Shown here piece after piece: positions 1 through 10,379 of a stretch of 64,000 nt of DNA (its first letter is position 1; each line of letters starts with the position of its first letter). Source of the stretch: Anthoceros angustus (lineage: Eukaryota; Streptophyta; Anthocerotopsida; Anthocerotales; Anthocerotaceae); contig MU008158.1 of the NCBI GenBank assembly GCA_010909165.1, positions 3,249,478 to 3,313,477 of the forward strand. Reading direction: 5' to 3'. Both the position numbers and the translations under genes were made by a program. The notes under the pieces were generated by a model that saw only the letters and a program-made list of their open reading frames with translations, was not told where the DNA came from and ran no database searches.

Positions 1-1081
1 AAACATATCAAATCCTGCAAACAAGGAGCAGCTTGAGGCCCGTATGGCACAGGTCAGAGAAGATCCAACTCTCAAGCCCGTGCTTGAGGAGATTGAGACT
101 GGAGGCCCAGCAGCCATGATGAAGTATGTGGCAAAGTCGAATTCGTGGGTTTGTGTGTTTTCTCGTTTCTGTGTTGTCTGTGTCTCCAGGCTCTTCCCGG
201 GTGGTTTCTTGATTGAAACCTTTCTTGTCGACATCTTGTAGGTACTGGAATGATCCTGTGGTGCTCAGCAAGCTAGGGCGAGCTATGGGTGTTGGTGCTC
301 CTGGTGCTGAAGGCATGCCGTTTGCTTTGCCCACGGATGGTGCTCTGGACGAAGTTGATGATGCTGGAGAAGAGGAAGAAGATGAGCTCACTGTCCATCT
401 TACAGCTAGCACCGGAGATGTTGAGGTATTCCTTCTCATCTCTGTAAGAACGGTTCTAACAATTCTCTGCCCTGCTTTCTGGTTTGCAGACCCATGTTTC
501 TTCTGAAAATGGGGTCTGTCATGTTTGGTGAACAGGCCTTGAAGACCCTTCTTGCTGGCGGTGCCAATAAGGATGAGAAAGACTCTGAAGGCAGGACAGC
601 TCTGCATTTCGCCTGTGGTTATGGTGAAGTAAGTTTTGCACTTCCCCTTGTTATTCCGGTGCTGGTGAGGTAGCAGATCCGTTGTTCCTATTTGCCATCT
701 TTGCCTCTGACATGGTAGTTGGATTGCTGTGTTCGGCTCACAGCTTCAGTGCGCTGAAGTTCTACTGGAGGCTGGAGCAGCTGTGGATGCCCTTGACAAG
801 AACAGCAACACTGCTTTGCACTACGCAGCTGGTTATGGGCGCAAGGAATGTGTTGAGCTGCTGCTCAAGAACGGGGCTGCGGTGTAAGTGAAACCTGTAG
901 TGAAACACAGGTTTCATGAGTGTCCTTCATTGCATGTGAGTTTTTACTTAGTGCCTGAGACTCCGTATTTTCTGAATGCAGAACCTTGAGGAACTTGGAC
1001 AACAAGACTGCTATTGATGTTGCTAAGCTCAACAACCAAAAGGATGTCTTGAAGCTGCTAGAGAAAGACGCCTTTTTGTGA
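1..1081 (+). CDS. AKR2: AKR2-like ankyrin-repeat protein, 3' part
   Basis: The encoded protein matches plant AKR2, the cytosolic factor that binds chloroplast outer-envelope membrane proteins and delivers them to the plastid surface. Five exons can be read: 1-123, 242-425, 536-628, 744-883 and 982-1081, all with GT...AG introns, ending in TGA at 1079-1081. The order is a conserved block with [11 protein letters not shown] and [13 protein letters not shown], an acidic linker (GEEEEDEL), then the C-terminal ankyrin repeats with [13 protein letters not shown] and [16 protein letters not shown], ending LLEKDAFL. The gene is cut at its 5' end by the window edge, so the N-terminal PEST-like part is not visible. 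Identity is from remembered family motifs; the splice sites are read directly. Confidence 0.93.
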
Positions 1082-1622
1082 GAAGTGTAGCTATCACGGT
1101 CACGGAGATTCCCGGTGAAGGGCGTTACGTAGGTAGCTGTATTGGTTGACATAAAAACGCACATGGGTGTCCAATTTCTGAAAAACAGTACATTACTCAT
1201 TCACTCAACTTCTGTCTGGACAGAGTCCGGTTTGGCTGCCGATTCTACTTGAACTTCGTGTGCCGACCAAGCGTCGGTCGCATGTCACTCCATCGATGGC
1301 ACTTCAGAAGTAGCGAAACATGGGATACATCTAAATGCTGGGGACACGGAAAACGTAGACCATTGCCGGTCTTAGCTGCCAGCAGCCCTGATTTGGATTG
1401 TTGAATTATTTATCATGTGTGCTTAATACCCACACAGAGCCCTAATTCGCATATGTTATCACTTTTTGAGGAAAAGTGTGAACTTCGCTGGCTCTGAAGT
1501 GCTGTCTTGCTCCGCTGGACATCGTCTTCAACTTGACCTTTGGTCAGCCAAGTTATTCGGTCGTGGGATCACCCTATAAATTCGCGGTGTTCCCTCAGTT
1601 CATCCACCCGGGAAGCAACGGA
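1082..1622. other. Intergenic, AKR2 to SVIP-like gene
   Basis: About 540 bases without a supportable gene. It should hold the AKR2 3' UTR and the promoter and 5' UTR of the next gene. A possible TATA-like word (CCCTATAAATTC) lies at about 1572-1583, some 40 bases before the SVIP-like ATG. No other structure was recognised. Confidence 0.5.
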
Positions 1623-2135
1623 ATGGGGGCTTTGTGCTCTTGCTTCCGGGGGGACCAGGACGCCGATCGGGAGGCAGAGCAGGCAAGCATTGCTGATGCT
1701 AGAGCCAAAGCAGCAGAAGCAGCACAGAAACGGTGTGGGCTGCTTGTCTCTTAGTCAAGTGTGTTAAGTTGAATTCTGGATTGAGTCAGGAGCAATCTGG
1801 CACTTGCACTAGGCAGGTTAAGGTTATCAAGGTGCGATGACGACAAATGCGTGAGTATTCTGTAGACTGAATGTGGGTTTACTGATTGACAGGCTTGATG
1901 CTTTCGACAAATCTCCTGGAGGGAAAGCTGCTCGAAAGGCTATCGAAGCTGCATCAAAACCTGCTCCTCCTCCGAATCGAGGCGAGCCCGCTCTCCGGGT
2001 AGGTTTGCACCCTCAGGAGGTCTTTGACATAAGCAATATGTGCGCAGCCTCTCAGGTACTCGTGAATTTGTTTTCGGTAACTTAAGACATTCCCTAAGTT
2101 GTTGCGCTTTTCCTTGGCAGTGGCAAGTTGGATGA
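1623..2135 (+). CDS. Small SVIP-like protein (p97/VCP-interacting), 76 aa
   Basis: Three exons, 1623-1732, 1893-1998 and 2121-2135, join in frame to give a 76-residue protein. The last exon has only four amino-acid codons (Trp-Gln-Val-Gly) and the stop. The N-terminus MGALCSC fits N-myristoylation at Gly2 and palmitoylation at the cysteines. It is followed by an Ala/Glu-rich helix (ARAKAAEAAQKR) and the ending GEPALRWQVG, which is the hallmark of the plant relatives of small VCP/p97-interacting protein. In animals SVIP binds p97 through such a helix and inhibits ER-associated degradation. Role here is inferred from the family; the gene model is read directly. None of the three exons would be found by ORF length alone. 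Confidence 0.82.
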
Positions 2136-2926
2136 TCATGAAAGTTTTTGTGTGCACGACGTTTCTTCACACCCTCAACAAAAATGTCAGTTTTCTGCTT
2201 TCGCGACGTGATAAAAGTCATTCTGATTTAGTTCCTCGGATCTACATGACGGATACATGGCTTTTTGTGGGAGTGATGTCCCAGAAGACCAACAAGCACA
2301 ACATTGTTGTGCAGTCCTTCTCACAATGCTTGACAGACTCTCAGCGAAGGATGACAGGGAGATAAAAGTTGAGGATTGTTGTTCTGGATTTGAGTTGTCC
2401 CAAATTTTTGTTACTCCTTATGGTGACTTGTGCTGGGAACTGGTCACAGTGCATGTATTTTGCTTTAAAACGGAGCTGGCTTCCAAATACACATATCAAA
2501 ACGTAGCTGGCTACCAAAAACCCACATCAAACGCACAGCAGGAAGCAACTCTGCATGATGGTAATTGTGGGAGTGAAAACAGGATTACCCGATTTTTCTG
2601 TATTTATATGTGCAGCCCCGTCCTTTAGGGGTTAACAAGGGAATGGAACGCCAAACGCCAACCTCAAACCCTCCGTGGGGCTTCCTGTCAACAACAGGAC
2701 CCCACACTATGTTCCTTCACGAATTTGGATAGCCCCGCACAACTTCGAACAACTAGAGCCTTACATCCCGGTGCAATAGAAACCCCAATAATATATTTTT
2801 GCCTGTGCACTTGTTGCCAAGGACTCATTAGAAGTTGCCCATGATTTCGACACCGAAAGAAAGATATTGCAGACTTCCTACATCTTGATATTCACAGGCA
2901 GGAGTCCGTCCCCGCGGACCCGATAC

Positions 2927-2970
2927 GGGGAGTGGGGGTGCGGGGAGTGCAGGGGTGCAGGGGTGCGGGG
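2927..2970 (+). repeat. G-rich tract with six runs of at least four G
   Basis: Runs of four or five G occur at 2927, 2934, 2942, 2952, 2960 and 2967, separated by 3-6 bases. This satisfies the usual intramolecular G-quadruplex pattern on the plus strand. Function, if any, is unknown. Confidence 0.7.
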
Positions 2971-3244
2971 AGGAGTATGTGCTGTTCGAGTTGGGGGTTT
3001 AGCTAAGTTTTTATTTTTATTAATGTGATTATGAATTCTTCGAGGAATGCTGTTCTTTATGGTGTGGTTATGGCGGTTGTGGGATGTACTTAAGACGTAC
3101 TTGAGCTTTTGGATCAATTGGATGTGAAATATTTTCAACCATCTATCATTATGCAATCATCATTGTGTCATGAAGATTCTTCTTTAGATGATGCCATGGA
3201 TGATGTCTTATCATCGTACTTAGACATACAAGCTTTCCTCTCAA

Positions 3245-3610
3245 ATTTTCAGCTGTTGCGTAACTAGCTAGTGTGATTTGATGTTAGAGAAGGCGATAGT
3301 AGCATAGCGGGGTGTCTCGTGTACATGTACAACTGCAAGTAGTTGCAAGGTCAGGCCAAGACCCATTCCATGCTGTTATTTCCTATCTGGAATTTTCAGC
3401 TGATGTGTAACCAGACTATGATGTGAAATTAGGGAAGGCGATGGAAGAATGACGGGGTCTCATTTACATATACAATTGCAAGGTAAGGCCAAGACCCATT
3501 CCATGTTGTGATTTCCTATCTCAAAATTTTATTTGATGCGTAACTAGACTGTGATGTATAACGAGACTGTGATGTGACATTAGAGAAGGCGATGCTAGTA
3601 GGACAGGGTC
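3245..3610 (+). repeat. Diverged tandem repeat, about 2.5 units of 135-147 bp
   Basis: Units starting near 3246, 3393 and 3527 share words such as GGCCAAGACCCATTCCATG, TTTCCTATCT, GCGTAACTAG and AGAGAAGGCGAT in the same order. They are clearly homologous but diverged by substitutions and small indels. No coding potential was recognised. Confidence 0.75.
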
Positions 3611-4409
3611 TTGGGTGAATAGGGAGTGACAAGGCCGGTGCACGGTAGGAGAGACGTGTTTGGAGGGCTAGATCCGGGTGCCGTAGCACAGAGAAGGGCG
3701 AGTGTACTGTCACCAGCAAGTAACAAACATGTGTTGAGTGTGGACAGTGAAAACAACGCAAGGGAGTGGAAGAGGCAGGTGGCAGAGGGAGGACAAGAAT
3801 GGAGCAGCGAACAGAAGCCATGGTTGAGGTAGGGGCAAAAAGGAGCGTAACGGACATGAGGCATTTGTCTGGGGGGAGAGAGAAGGAGGGAGGACTACAA
3901 GGGGAACATTCAGGTGCGTTAAAAAAGAGCCAGAGGAAGTCGACAATTCGTGGTCGTGGGAGGCACACATAATGGCGGTGACGTAGAGGAGAACATGGAG
4001 GCAGAAGAGGAGGCAGTCGATGAAATTCAAGACGTGCCTTTTTAGGAGGCACTGGATAGAGAAAAATAGGCTGTTGTGCTAGAAATTTGGGGCATAAAGA
4101 TACGTCGAGATTTGCACAAATGGTAAATACAAAGTACCATATAATGAACATGTATTGACTAGCATATGTACGTAACTCGTATGACATACATATTTATTAC
4201 ATACAAAATATAATATGAACATATATCATTGAAAATACAATACCGTATATGTCACCGTAAATGATACACGTATAGTACGAAGAACATGTTGATACGGGCA
4301 TTTATGTGTGGTGGTATTGATGGGTGTATTAGTAGTAACGACTATATGTAAAACTTGGTATTCCATAGGGCAAAAGTAAAAAGAGAATGGCAGAGGGTGA
4401 GGAGGACTT

Positions 4410-4662
4410 TTTTGGTAACACTTTATATGTTGCAATCTTGTTGCAATCTTGAGAGAGGACAAAAGCGCCTCTCACTTCATCTCAACATAATTGCAACACC
4501 CTTGCAACATGATTGCAACAAAAGCATTGGTATGGTTTCCAAGCCAAAGTGTAAAAAGGGGCCCAAAAAGTGTTACATAGCCCCAAAATTGCAACATGAG
4601 CGTTACATCCAGGGGTCCAAATCTTAACATAAAGTGTAACATAAGCAGGCATTTCTAGTAGG
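4410..4662. mobile_element. Probable CACTA-type transposon end
   Basis: The segment is dense in short repeated words: TTGCAA at least six times in both orientations, and the inverted pair TAACACTTTATA (about 4414) and ATAAAGTGTAAC (about 4629). It ends GCATTTCTAGTAGGG, whose complement CCCTACTAGAAATGC resembles the CACTACTAGAAA termini of plant CACTA elements. Clustered subterminal repeats next to such a terminus are characteristic of En/Spm-like transposons. The other terminus was not found, and the first bases are CCCTA rather than CACTA, so it is decayed or misjudged. Confidence 0.4.
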
Positions 4663-4858
4663 GAGGGGAGATTGCTTCAGCCCCTGGCCTGCGGATTTTG
4701 GGAATCCCCTTTGGTTCCTCGGCTTCGTTGGGAGCTTCCTTGACTAGGCTCTCGTGGAAGACCTGTCCCACATCTAGGACCTTCCTTTGCTGAAGGATGC
4801 ACATGTGGCCTTCGGTATACTTTCCTCAAGTTTTGCCAGGCGCCCTGGTTATCTCATC

Positions 4859-4898
4859 CGCACGTTGCAATCTCCTGTACAGGAGATTGCAACGTGCG
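4859..4898. repeat. Perfect 40-bp palindrome
   Basis: The left arm CGCACGTTGCAATCTCCTGT (4859-4878) is followed without spacer by its exact reverse complement at 4879-4898; the symmetry stops at 4858/4899. It sits directly before the first codons of recognisable TNP2 homology (SVWPV) and contains the TTGCAA word that is repeated in the presumed transposon end 200 bases upstream. Confidence 0.95.
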
Positions 4899-6935
4899 AT
4901 CTCAGTTTGGCCTGTGCTTTTGGTCATACACAACCTCCCTCCTTGGCTGTCTCACAAGAAAAATAGCATCCTTATGCCCCTGCTAATCCAGCCCGCACTG
5001 CACGAACATGGATATCTACCTTGCACCTTTGCTTTCTGAATTAGCAATTTTGTTCCAGGGCATCCCGGCTACTGACAGCTCCAAGCCGATAGGGCATCCT
5101 CAAAGACAATTCTACCTCCGTGCAGCACTCCTCACGGCCACTTGCGACTACCCAGGCCTCGGTCACTTCTTTGGTTTACAGGTCCGTGGCTATATGGCTT
5201 GCACGGATTGCGAGTCCCTCCGGCCCGATGGTCCTCCGCTCGAACAAATTGATCGTCGAGGTCACCGTGGCGGTGCCCCATAGGCGACCGAGGAGGCATG
5301 AAAAGCGGATTTCTTCAACAACCTCCGGGCGCAGACTCCAGCCCGTTTACAATCGATGGCGATATGGTGGACGAGATGGCGCGATGGATGTGCCGATCTT
5401 TGCACTGGCGCACAAGAACCCGTAGTCGATTCGCCGCGATGCATTGTTCGTGGCCCTTCCATACTGCGGGTAAGACAAGCTTTATCCCGAGTTGATGCAT
5501 TGGCGTATAGGGCCACACAAGAGTGTTTCTCACGGGTTATCATTGCATTGTAGGGAATTGAAAAGCGTAGACGAAGGGCGTCATGCGTCGAGGCAAACAA
5601 TTGCCAGGCCATTTGGCATGTCCTATCTGGCCAGTGGGACACTCTTAATGCTCGCATCGACATGGAAGAAAATGATTCAAAGCCCTGGTTGTGGCCCATA
5701 CATGAGGATGGAGTAGCTCATATGCCAGATGCATCTTATGTTTTGGGTAGGGGCCATCTGGAGGCTGTGAAACGCGAAATAGCGGACATCAGGCCTCCGA
5801 CGGATTCGGCTAATCTCCGTGCATTCAGGAGAGAAAGTAGCGAGGATGAAGAGCCATGGCGGCATTGCCCTCTAGTACTTACCCATTGCGCTAAGAGGAC
5901 GATTGGATGGGCACAGTATAGCATTACAAAGCGGCGCCCTATACCGGTGGATATGTCAAAGGACATCAGTTTGGTGACTTGCCAACTATGAAAGCACATG
6001 CTATTGATGTCGCCATTGCCACGGAAAGTGTTATGCCCTCTACTTTTTGGAACATCATGGAACATCTAATTATACATTTGGTCGAGGAGGTGGAGACCCA
6101 TGGCATCCCGCCGTTGGATGTACCCATTCGAAGGTACATGCTCGTCTGAAGAACCATGTCCAGCACGACACGAAGGAGCATGGCCACCGTTATATGGCCA
6201 TGGAAGCAATGCATTACGCGGCGAATACTTATCCATAGCGCATCGACGAGCCATTTGTTTGGCGTCGGACTCTCTGGAAAGGCGATGAGAGGCCAATCGG
6301 GAAGGGCGTGAAAACCAGGCGGCGCAGACGGCGAGGACTTCATTGGTACCTTGTCCTACACTCAAGCACTATGGAGCCATGTAGGCGGATGTACAACGCG
6401 AGAATCCCAAGGCATGGACTTCATCACATGGCTTAAACAGAACCGCATGCGGGTGCCTTTGATGACATGGACAACAAAGCGGACATCACGGCCTTGGCTT
6501 GGGGCCACGCTCACGGAACAATGACATATCGAGGACTCGAGTCACATGGATATCATTTTAGACCAAAGCTGCGGACGAGAATCGGCAAGCCACTTGAGAA
6601 CGATTGGGTCCATGGCGATTCGAGATGGAAGGACATGATGCTCCACCGGACTTTTCGGCAGTTAACGGATTACGAGGTGGCTTGTGAAGAGGGGACCTAA
6701 GCTTCATGGTTTTCGAGGTGGATTGGTTCGAGTGCGATGGCAACCGGTCCATGGTCCGCGATTTCTCGCTTCTTTAATGTTGACACTCGCGGACCTTATC
6801 GATACCACCGCGACCACCAGGGGGGCCTTTCACGTTCCCGCCCATGTGAGGCAAGTATTGGCACCACGAGATGTTATGCCGGGGCGCGGGTGGATGATTT
6901 GCACACTGCACTGCGAAGTTCGAGTCGGAATGTGG
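4899..6935 (+). pseudogene. Decayed CACTA transposase (TNP2 family)
   Basis: Translation in shifting frames gives consecutive blocks of the TNP2 transposase of En/Spm (CACTA) elements: SVWPVLLVIHNLPPWL near 4900-4960; DIYLAPLLSELAILF and FYLRAALLTATCDYPGLG with GYMACTDC at 5008-5215; LPTMKAHAID, FWNIMEHLIIHLVEEV and RRWMYPFE at 5980-6130; DITALAWGHAHG and SHGYHFRPK at 6480-6570; and VFEVDWFECDGN at 6708-6745. These blocks are in the correct order but are separated by many frameshifts and stop codons, so the gene is dead. The 5' part of the transposase is missing, the homology beginning at the palindrome. The region is more GC-rich than the flanks. Confidence 0.75.
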
Positions 6936-9900
6936 GATGATTAACAAGTGGCTTACAAATACAAGACATGCATGGGATGATACAATTACAAGACATGTTC
7001 TTTGGGGCACGACCTCATGGACACACTCACTCGGCTTTCCACGCAGCCCGCTCGTGCCTCGGGCACAAGGTAATGTCTGAAGGCCGAAATGGCATTGAAC
7101 ATATGACGCAGTCCATGCAGGAGTTGAGACGCCGAATGACTTCTGCGCAGCTGTAGAACCCATCGTCCGGGCTTTCGGCCTCATCATCGGCGATCCCCCG
7201 GTCTGGGGAGGCATCAGGCCACGGTAATTGCAGCATTGCTAGCTGCGTATCTGTTGTCACAAGCTCAGTGGTGGCAGGAGACTCTTGGCACAAGCTCAGT
7301 ATTGTCGTCGGAGAAGAGGGGAGCATCTTCATCTTGAAGGGGCATCGACTCTTGATATCGTGGGTCCTCCATGGCACTCGTCGAGTGTGTTGGTGGTGGC
7401 GGGTTTAAAAGAGTGGGTCAGTCAAAGCACCCAAATCGTGGTCAAGCTGCAGGGTGTGTGTGGTCTTATTCCAGCACTCGGCTGTCACAATTTTTTGCAC
7501 GACGAGTCACGGATTTACTGCAGCCACTCTGCGTCTTGCGTCAGTTCGCCGAACTGCCGCGACCAATCAAGCCGGTGTAGTGATGTGGATGCACTTTATT
7601 CACCTAGCGACGCATGGTGCCAGGGGCGTATGCTGACAAGGCTGAATGGGACTAGGGCCGTATGCTAGAGATTCCATATGCTGCACCGTCAGAGGTCACG
7701 GGAAAAGACTCAGGCCACTTGATTGAGTTTGGAGGGCCTTGACTCCTTCCATTTTATCTGTCCACACCACAGGCCTTCATGGAAGCCGACATGGATCCGG
7801 AGGTTAGCGAGGATGTGCGAGGTGCCGCCGATATGGATGTGTTGGAGATGGAGATGGCAAGCACGGTGGTCGAGAAGAGCTTTGTGTCATTACAAGCACG
7901 CAAGAAGCCGAAATCAAAGGAGCTTCCGGTCATGACCAGTCGCTCTTACAGCTGCTTTTGCGGTTTTGCGCCCATGTTCCCTTACGTCACGGTCAAGGCT
8001 GAGGTGAAGTGGGCGCCGGCTCATGCCATCGGCGTGAGCCAAGCCACACCACACAGTCGCCATGTCGGGGAGATGGCGTCATCCAAAGTGTGCCAGACTT
8101 TCCTGATCGTGAGACCGCTGGCCAATGCAAGGATAGGGCTGTTGGGTTTGAACTTCCCGAGCAAACGCTGCAATGGGTAGGGTCTTCATGTCCGCGTTTT
8201 GGCCATGTGCATAGTTCAATGGTATGTTCCCTGCAAGTCTAGCGCTCTCTTTCCCTTTCGCTTCCTCGTTGTTACGCTAATCCCGATTGTGTGTCTCACA
8301 CGGTTATTGAGGTCACGGTGAAAGATGCCTTCTTGGGTAGGCGTGGGGCCTCATGTGAGGGGACATCGGGCGATGATGGGGAGGAGAGCATGGGTGGTGG
8401 GCGGGGAGGAGCTAGAAGGTGGCGAGGTGAGGGCTCGAGCCGGAGGAATTACAATGTGGACGGGCACCTTTCATGCGCAATGGAATAAAAGCTTCATCGA
8501 TGTTGGTGGAGATCCGAGCACGATGGTGGGGGCGTGGATAGCGATCGGTGGCGAGCTTCACCGGTGCCATTAGGACCGGCTTTGAAGGCGCTTGCTCACA
8601 TTCACGGCCACGGATGGTGCAAGCAACATCAAGACGGTCGTTGAACAAGAAGTAGGGCTGTTTGGGCGGGGAGGGACATGGACGAGTGCCTTCATGGCCC
8701 GGGTGCACGAGTTGGTGGTTACCAGGCAGATTTTGACTTGCTAGTCGCAAGGACAAGTCCTCACTCGTCTGCTGGACTTGGTTGCGAGAATTTCCAAAGG
8801 TCTGAATCGGGATTACATCAAGCAGTTCGACAATTGTCTTGGGCTCGCAATTATTTTGTCCGAACCAGGTCCGAGAGGCGGAATTAAGGAGGAATCGGGC
8901 GTGGTGACCATCTTCGCCGAGCAATGTGGGCTTGGCCGCTGGGCCGAAGGTGGGCGGAGTGTGCGGTGGCAGCAAACCACGGCGTGTGGCACATGCCACA
9001 CAGCGGCGGTGGGCGCGTATCGCAAAGCATGGCAAGGCGGGACAAATCCATACGGAAAGGTGGATTGGTGGATTCGAGGCGACAATCCGTGGTCCCGGAG
9101 AAGGTTGCATCTCGTGGAGATGGGCCAATGGAGTCGGCGCATCCCTTCTCCCGCACTTGCAGTGGTGAGCCTAGAGTTTTCTTATAACGACTTCTTTGGG
9201 TTTGTATTGAACATGTCGTGTTAGGATCAGGTGTTGAGCCGGGAATGATGTTGTTCTCTGTGCAGGCAATATGGAAGCGCCTAAAGCTTCGCATGGCGGG
9301 GACAAGTCGGTGGACGGAGACGCGTCTGGAACTTCAGCAGCATGCGTGGCTGCCATTGACATTGTGCTTTCATCTCAAGTGTCACCGGGAGCGCACCATC
9401 GGGAAGAGCAACGCGGAGCAGAGCGAGCGTCGGTAAGCAGCCCATGTCCATTGTGGATACTTCTTGCAGCTATGCGCATGGATTGTGTCTCAGTCCCATG
9501 GGATCGATGTCCGGTGGGGAGTGCGAAGGAGGAGCGGCGAGGGGAATCCATCGCAAAACACAAGCCCACACCGATTCGGACGGATTGGGAATGCGGGAAA
9601 GCGAGCCGTCATGGTGGTGCATCGCAGCATAAACGCCGCTAAACCGGATGGGCCCCCACTTTACCTGCGCATCGCTATCTTTAGGGGCATGGGCAATTCT
9701 TGCTTGCGTTTTTTGTAGACTCCATGACTAAGCACCAAATGCACACCGTGGGTGTTTGATTACGAGCTCCCGAACGTGCTTTCGCTAATGTAAATGGGCA
9801 TCCTTATCGAATCACTTTGAGCAGGCATCACCCTTTTTGTGGAACCCAGCACCGGGCGGATGTTCTGCGATCGTGAAAATCAAGCGTAGCCGATTGTTGA

Positions 9901-10379
9901 TGCGGTGTGGCACTGTTGGCGTGCTGCGGACGTGAAAGTCTGGATTGACTGTTAAGTCTAATAGCGCGAACACCACCCGGGAGGGCCGAAACTATGTTTG
10001 GAATTCAAAGCAGAACCGTACTAGCGACGGTATGCGCTGACGTCGGCGGACATTGTGTGCGGACGTCGTACACACCGGTGGAGAACGGGACGGCGGACAT
10101 GCTTACTGCCGGTCCGCTCAGCGGCCGAGGTGCTTGAGGTGGGCGGTCCGGTTCTCCTCTTCCGTCCGTTCATGGAGACGGATAGCCACGGATTTCCCAC
10201 GGCGTGCGGGTTAACCAAGGGAGGAGGCCTGGGGTTCCCGTGTCATTAGCCCGCTGTCTGACGTTCTCGTTATGACAATGTAAAGACGGAATGCATCCTG
10301 GGCAGCCGCGTCATTAGAGGGAGGATTTCGTCTCCATTTTGTCTTTATTTTTGTCTTAATATCATCTACATTGTTGTAG
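6936..10379. other. Unassigned GC-rich DNA, possibly transposon remainder
   Basis: Several short open frames exist on both strands, but none gives a recognised domain and no convincing exon chain was found. Composition is like the preceding transposase relic, so it may be the remaining body of that element or further decayed insertions. That is inference from position and base composition only. Confidence 0.3.

Larger units (their letters stand above)
2136..4409. other. Gene-poor intergenic DNA
   Basis: I see no supportable gene. Open frames here (for example 2257-2628 plus and 3516-4187 minus) match no family I know and have no splice support. The stretch contains a G-rich tract and a diverged tandem repeat, both listed separately; from about 4100 it becomes AT-rich. 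Confidence 0.55.

Noticed and set aside
2257-2628. Possible 123-codon gene after the SVIP-like gene
   Set aside because: Not recognised, no splice or start context, and adjacent to the end of the SVIP-like transcript; likely 3' UTR or intergenic.
3516-4187. 223-codon minus-strand Pro/Ser-rich frame
   Set aside because: No domain and composition-driven; it overlaps the diverged tandem repeat.
8412-9128. 238-codon minus-strand frame in the GC-rich region
   Set aside because: No known motif and not better than other frames in the same stretch; probably relic DNA.
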